From Runella defluvii (lineage in GTDB: Bacteria > Bacteroidota > Bacteroidia > Cytophagales > Spirosomataceae): a stretch of 64,000 bases of DNA. Below, piece after piece: positions 63,324-64,000 of the stretch. Under the pieces are notes generated by a model that searched no databases, was not told the DNA's origin, and saw only the letters and a list, made by a program, of their open reading frames with translations. Location: positions 1 through 64,000 of the forward strand of contig NZ_JACIBY010000019.1 of NCBI RefSeq assembly GCF_014195535.1, read 5' to 3'. Each line of letters starts with the position of its first letter. The stretch's first letter is position 1. A program made the translations under genes and the position numbers.

Positions 63324-64000
63324 TTAACGCAAATTTCGCCCTTTCCAAACATAGCCTTTTCGTTGAGCTGCCAGTCCAAAAAACAGAACGTATATTGGAT
63401 AAAAAAGTTGCACTATGGGAATGTAGCAATCCCAGGATTTTCTCCCCAAAAATCTGATAATCAAACGTAAAAACAAAAATTCAGGCACATATTTTAACAA
63501 TAGAATTGTACAAAACTCAAAAGGCACTACATTTTCGTAGAATGGTGCTATTAACAAAATTAGCGTCAGCAAATTGACTAAAAATACCCAAACCGCAACC
63601 AGCATTGTGGCAAGGCGTTTATTGACTGCCCATTTGCTGGCCCAACGAATGCGTTGATGGTAAAAACCTTGCCAAGAATCTTGCGCGTGGGTTGAGACGA
63701 CAGCAGCCTCATTTTTTAGGAAATAAAGCTTTTCCACGCCAAAATGTTTTGAAATTTTTTGAAGTAAAAACTCATCATCGCCCGACGCAATTTGCTCTAC
63801 CCCTGCAAATCCTCCTACAGCTTCAAAGGCGGCACGTTCATACGCCAAATTTGCCCCGTTGCACATGGTTGGGTGACCCGCTTCGAGCAGACAAGCCCCC
63901 GTGCCAATCAAGCTGGCAAATTCGATGGTTTGAGCCACCTCTCCCATCCATTCTACGACACTGGTAGGCGTTGTTTTCAAGAACGTTACGGGGCCGCTTA
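63324..64000 (-). CDS. Family 2 glycosyltransferase, membrane-anchored (partial, cut by window end)
   Basis: The C-terminal part of a larger GT2 enzyme. The frame stays open to the last base of the window and continues upstream, so the first in-frame start-like codon (TTG at 63980) is not the true start. Present are the acceptor-side segment NGANLAYERAAFEAVGGF, the D-D-E motif (ASGDDEFLLQKI), Q-x-x-R-W as QRIRWASKW, typical of processive or polymer-linked GT2 enzymes, and two or three C-terminal membrane spans. Confidence 0.87.
   Translation of the reverse strand, partial: SGPVTFLKTTPTSVVEWMGEVAQTIEFASLIGTGACLLEAGHPTMCNGANLAYERAAFEAVGGFAGVEQIASGDDEFLLQKISKHFGVEKLYFLKNEAAVVSTHAQDSWQGFYHQRIRWASKWAVNKRLATMLVAVWVFLVNLLTLILLIAPFYENVVPFEFCTILLLKYVPEFLFLRLIIRFLGRKSWDCYIPIVQLFYPIYVLFFGLAAQRKGYVWKGRNLR

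Noticed and set aside
63324-64000. Final glycosyltransferase considered as a truncated pseudogene
   Set aside because: The frame has no stop up to the window end; the loss of the N-terminus is due to the window boundary.

Overview
The window comes from a Bacteroidota chromosome, most likely order Cytophagales and close to Runella/Spirosoma-type genera. This is an inference from gene content: a SusC/SusD pair, a FecR/ECF-sigma pair, a type IX secretion (T9SS) sorting tail, a propeller-type sensor kinase, TAnnTTTG-type promoters, and intergenic palindromes of the kind scattered through these genomes. No rRNA, tRNA, CRISPR array, integrase or complete insertion sequence was seen. Genes are dense, except for a few repeat-rich gaps.

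Region 1 (1-8.2 kb) holds an exported molybdopterin hydroxylase large subunit and a large secreted propeller/HEAT/cytochrome c/discoidin dehydrogenase. A gene-decay zone follows: a 38-codon SDR remnant, an intact Uma2-type nuclease-fold gene, a cupin N-terminal remnant, a ThuA protein, a frameshifted zinc-ribbon remnant flanked by two perfect 15-bp hairpins, and a small DUF6958-like protein.

Region 2 (8.2-25 kb) is an aldarate (glucarate/galactarate) utilisation locus. GudD and GarD dehydrate D-glucarate and galactarate to 5-keto-4-deoxyglucarate, and KdgD converts this to 2,5-dioxovalerate. Two GntP-type permeases would carry sugar acids over the inner membrane and a SusC/SusD pair over the outer membrane. 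The ECF sigma, the FecR anti-sigma and the STN domain of the SusC protein form a Fec-like surface-signalling chain. An exported mannonate-dehydratase-like protein and a divergent FAD-linked 2-hydroxyacid dehydrogenase complete the set. The last enzyme, 2,5-dioxovalerate dehydrogenase, is not in the window.

Region 3 (25-42.8 kb) is mixed housekeeping and envelope functions: a TlpA-type thioredoxin, a YbbA/YbbP-like ABC system divergent from a TesA-like esterase (the arrangement known from E. coli), a class-III PLP enzyme resembling PbfA, an acyl-CoA ligase, an orphan sensor kinase, an LD-carboxypeptidase, a stray nuoJ, a small outer-membrane protein, ffh, and a secreted esterase with a T9SS tail.

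Region 4 (42.9-52.2 kb) is a complex I operon, nuoABCDEFGHIJ, with a good promoter. It runs straight into anmK instead of nuoKLMN. NuoG is the short form. Region 5 (52.2-64 kb) has a repeat-rich gap, a retropepsin-like/PDZ protein, tpiA with a clear terminator, an unknown lipoprotein, a YihY-type membrane protein, two glycosyltransferases (the last cut by the window end), a Sua5/YciO protein next to a DUF58 protein, a gamma-glutamyltransferase-family protein and a polysaccharide deacetylase.

Start codons were moved from the longest open frame where an internal ATG or family length argued for it; this is stated in each entry. Family assignments rest on motifs recognised by eye, not on a search.
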